Shown here piece by piece: positions 62,008 through 62,049 of a stretch of DNA of 62,049 nucleotides. The notes under the pieces were generated by a model that did no database searches, had not been told where the DNA came from, and saw only the letters and a program-made list of their open reading frames with translations. Position 1 is the first letter of the stretch. Each line of letters starts with the position of its first letter. Both the position numbers and the translations under genes were made by a program. This stretch comes from Peptacetobacter hominis (lineage in GTDB: Bacteria; Bacillota; Clostridia; Peptostreptococcales; Peptostreptococcaceae), in the NCBI RefSeq assembly GCF_006861675.1, contig NZ_SGJB01000016.1:1-62049 (forward strand), written 5' to 3'.

Positions 62008-62049
62008 CAATAAGGCTTTTAGCTTTGAGTCTTTGACAAAGAAACTCCT

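Overview
The window is about 62 kb of AT-rich bacterial chromosome. Clostridial-type Gram-positive features dominate: strong use of ATA and AGA codons, AGGAGG-type ribosome binding sites, many TTG starts, MreBCD plus MinCDE, and a six-gene Rnf complex in the order CDGEAB. I would place it in an anaerobic clostridium, probably Peptostreptococcaceae or a close relative. That placement is inference from gene content and style.

Layout. (1) 1-307: the 3' end of a 23S rRNA gene, 5S rRNA and a terminator. (2) 327-17292: a seven-gene recombination and repair operon-like run. Three genes (a helicase-like protein without Walker A, an active UvrD-type helicase, and a RecB/Cas4-like Fe-S nuclease) come before canonical addB, addA, sbcD and sbcC. 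(3) 17408-25611: a CorC/HlyC-type membrane protein, then on the minus strand an arsenite methyltransferase that appears to be a selenoprotein, a YfcE-type phosphodiesterase and NAD kinase, then on the plus strand an ABC exporter pair, a YbaK-type deacylase, an RluA-family synthase and a nucleoid-associated protein. (4) 25670-30385: acpP, a CcpA-like regulator, a probable 6S RNA, a MocR regulator, a DUF896 protein and a LysR regulator. (5) 30657-37942: a Fur-box-controlled YclNOPQ-type iron-siderophore importer, moeA and mobB for molybdenum cofactor, and an ABC exporter. (6) 38078-38317: a candidate C-rich-loop small RNA facing a tRNA-Leu gene. (7) 38492-46191: polA, coaE, a lytic transglycosylase, a solute-binding lipoprotein with a large low-complexity insert, and a five-SH3 NlpC/P60 endopeptidase. 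(8) 46699-51808: rnfCDGEAB. (9) 52059-61937: maf-radC-mreBCD-PBP2-minCDE-rodA, the shape and division cluster. A 10-bp hairpin of unknown origin lies at the right edge.

The most notable point is the arsM-like gene (18688-19440, minus). Its reading frame is interrupted by one TGA exactly where the family has its conserved catalytic Cys (Cys-Val-Ser-Gly-Ala context). The frame then continues for 56 homologous codons to a TAA, and a compact hairpin with G in its apical loop starts 9 nt after the TGA. This fits selenocysteine insertion. Second is the three-gene helicase/nuclease set beside addBA, which looks like a second, split AddAB-like machine. Third is the putative small RNA with an anti-Shine-Dalgarno-like loop. 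The rest is mostly ordinary housekeeping. Many starts were moved from the longest possible reading frame to an internal start with a proper Shine-Dalgarno sequence.
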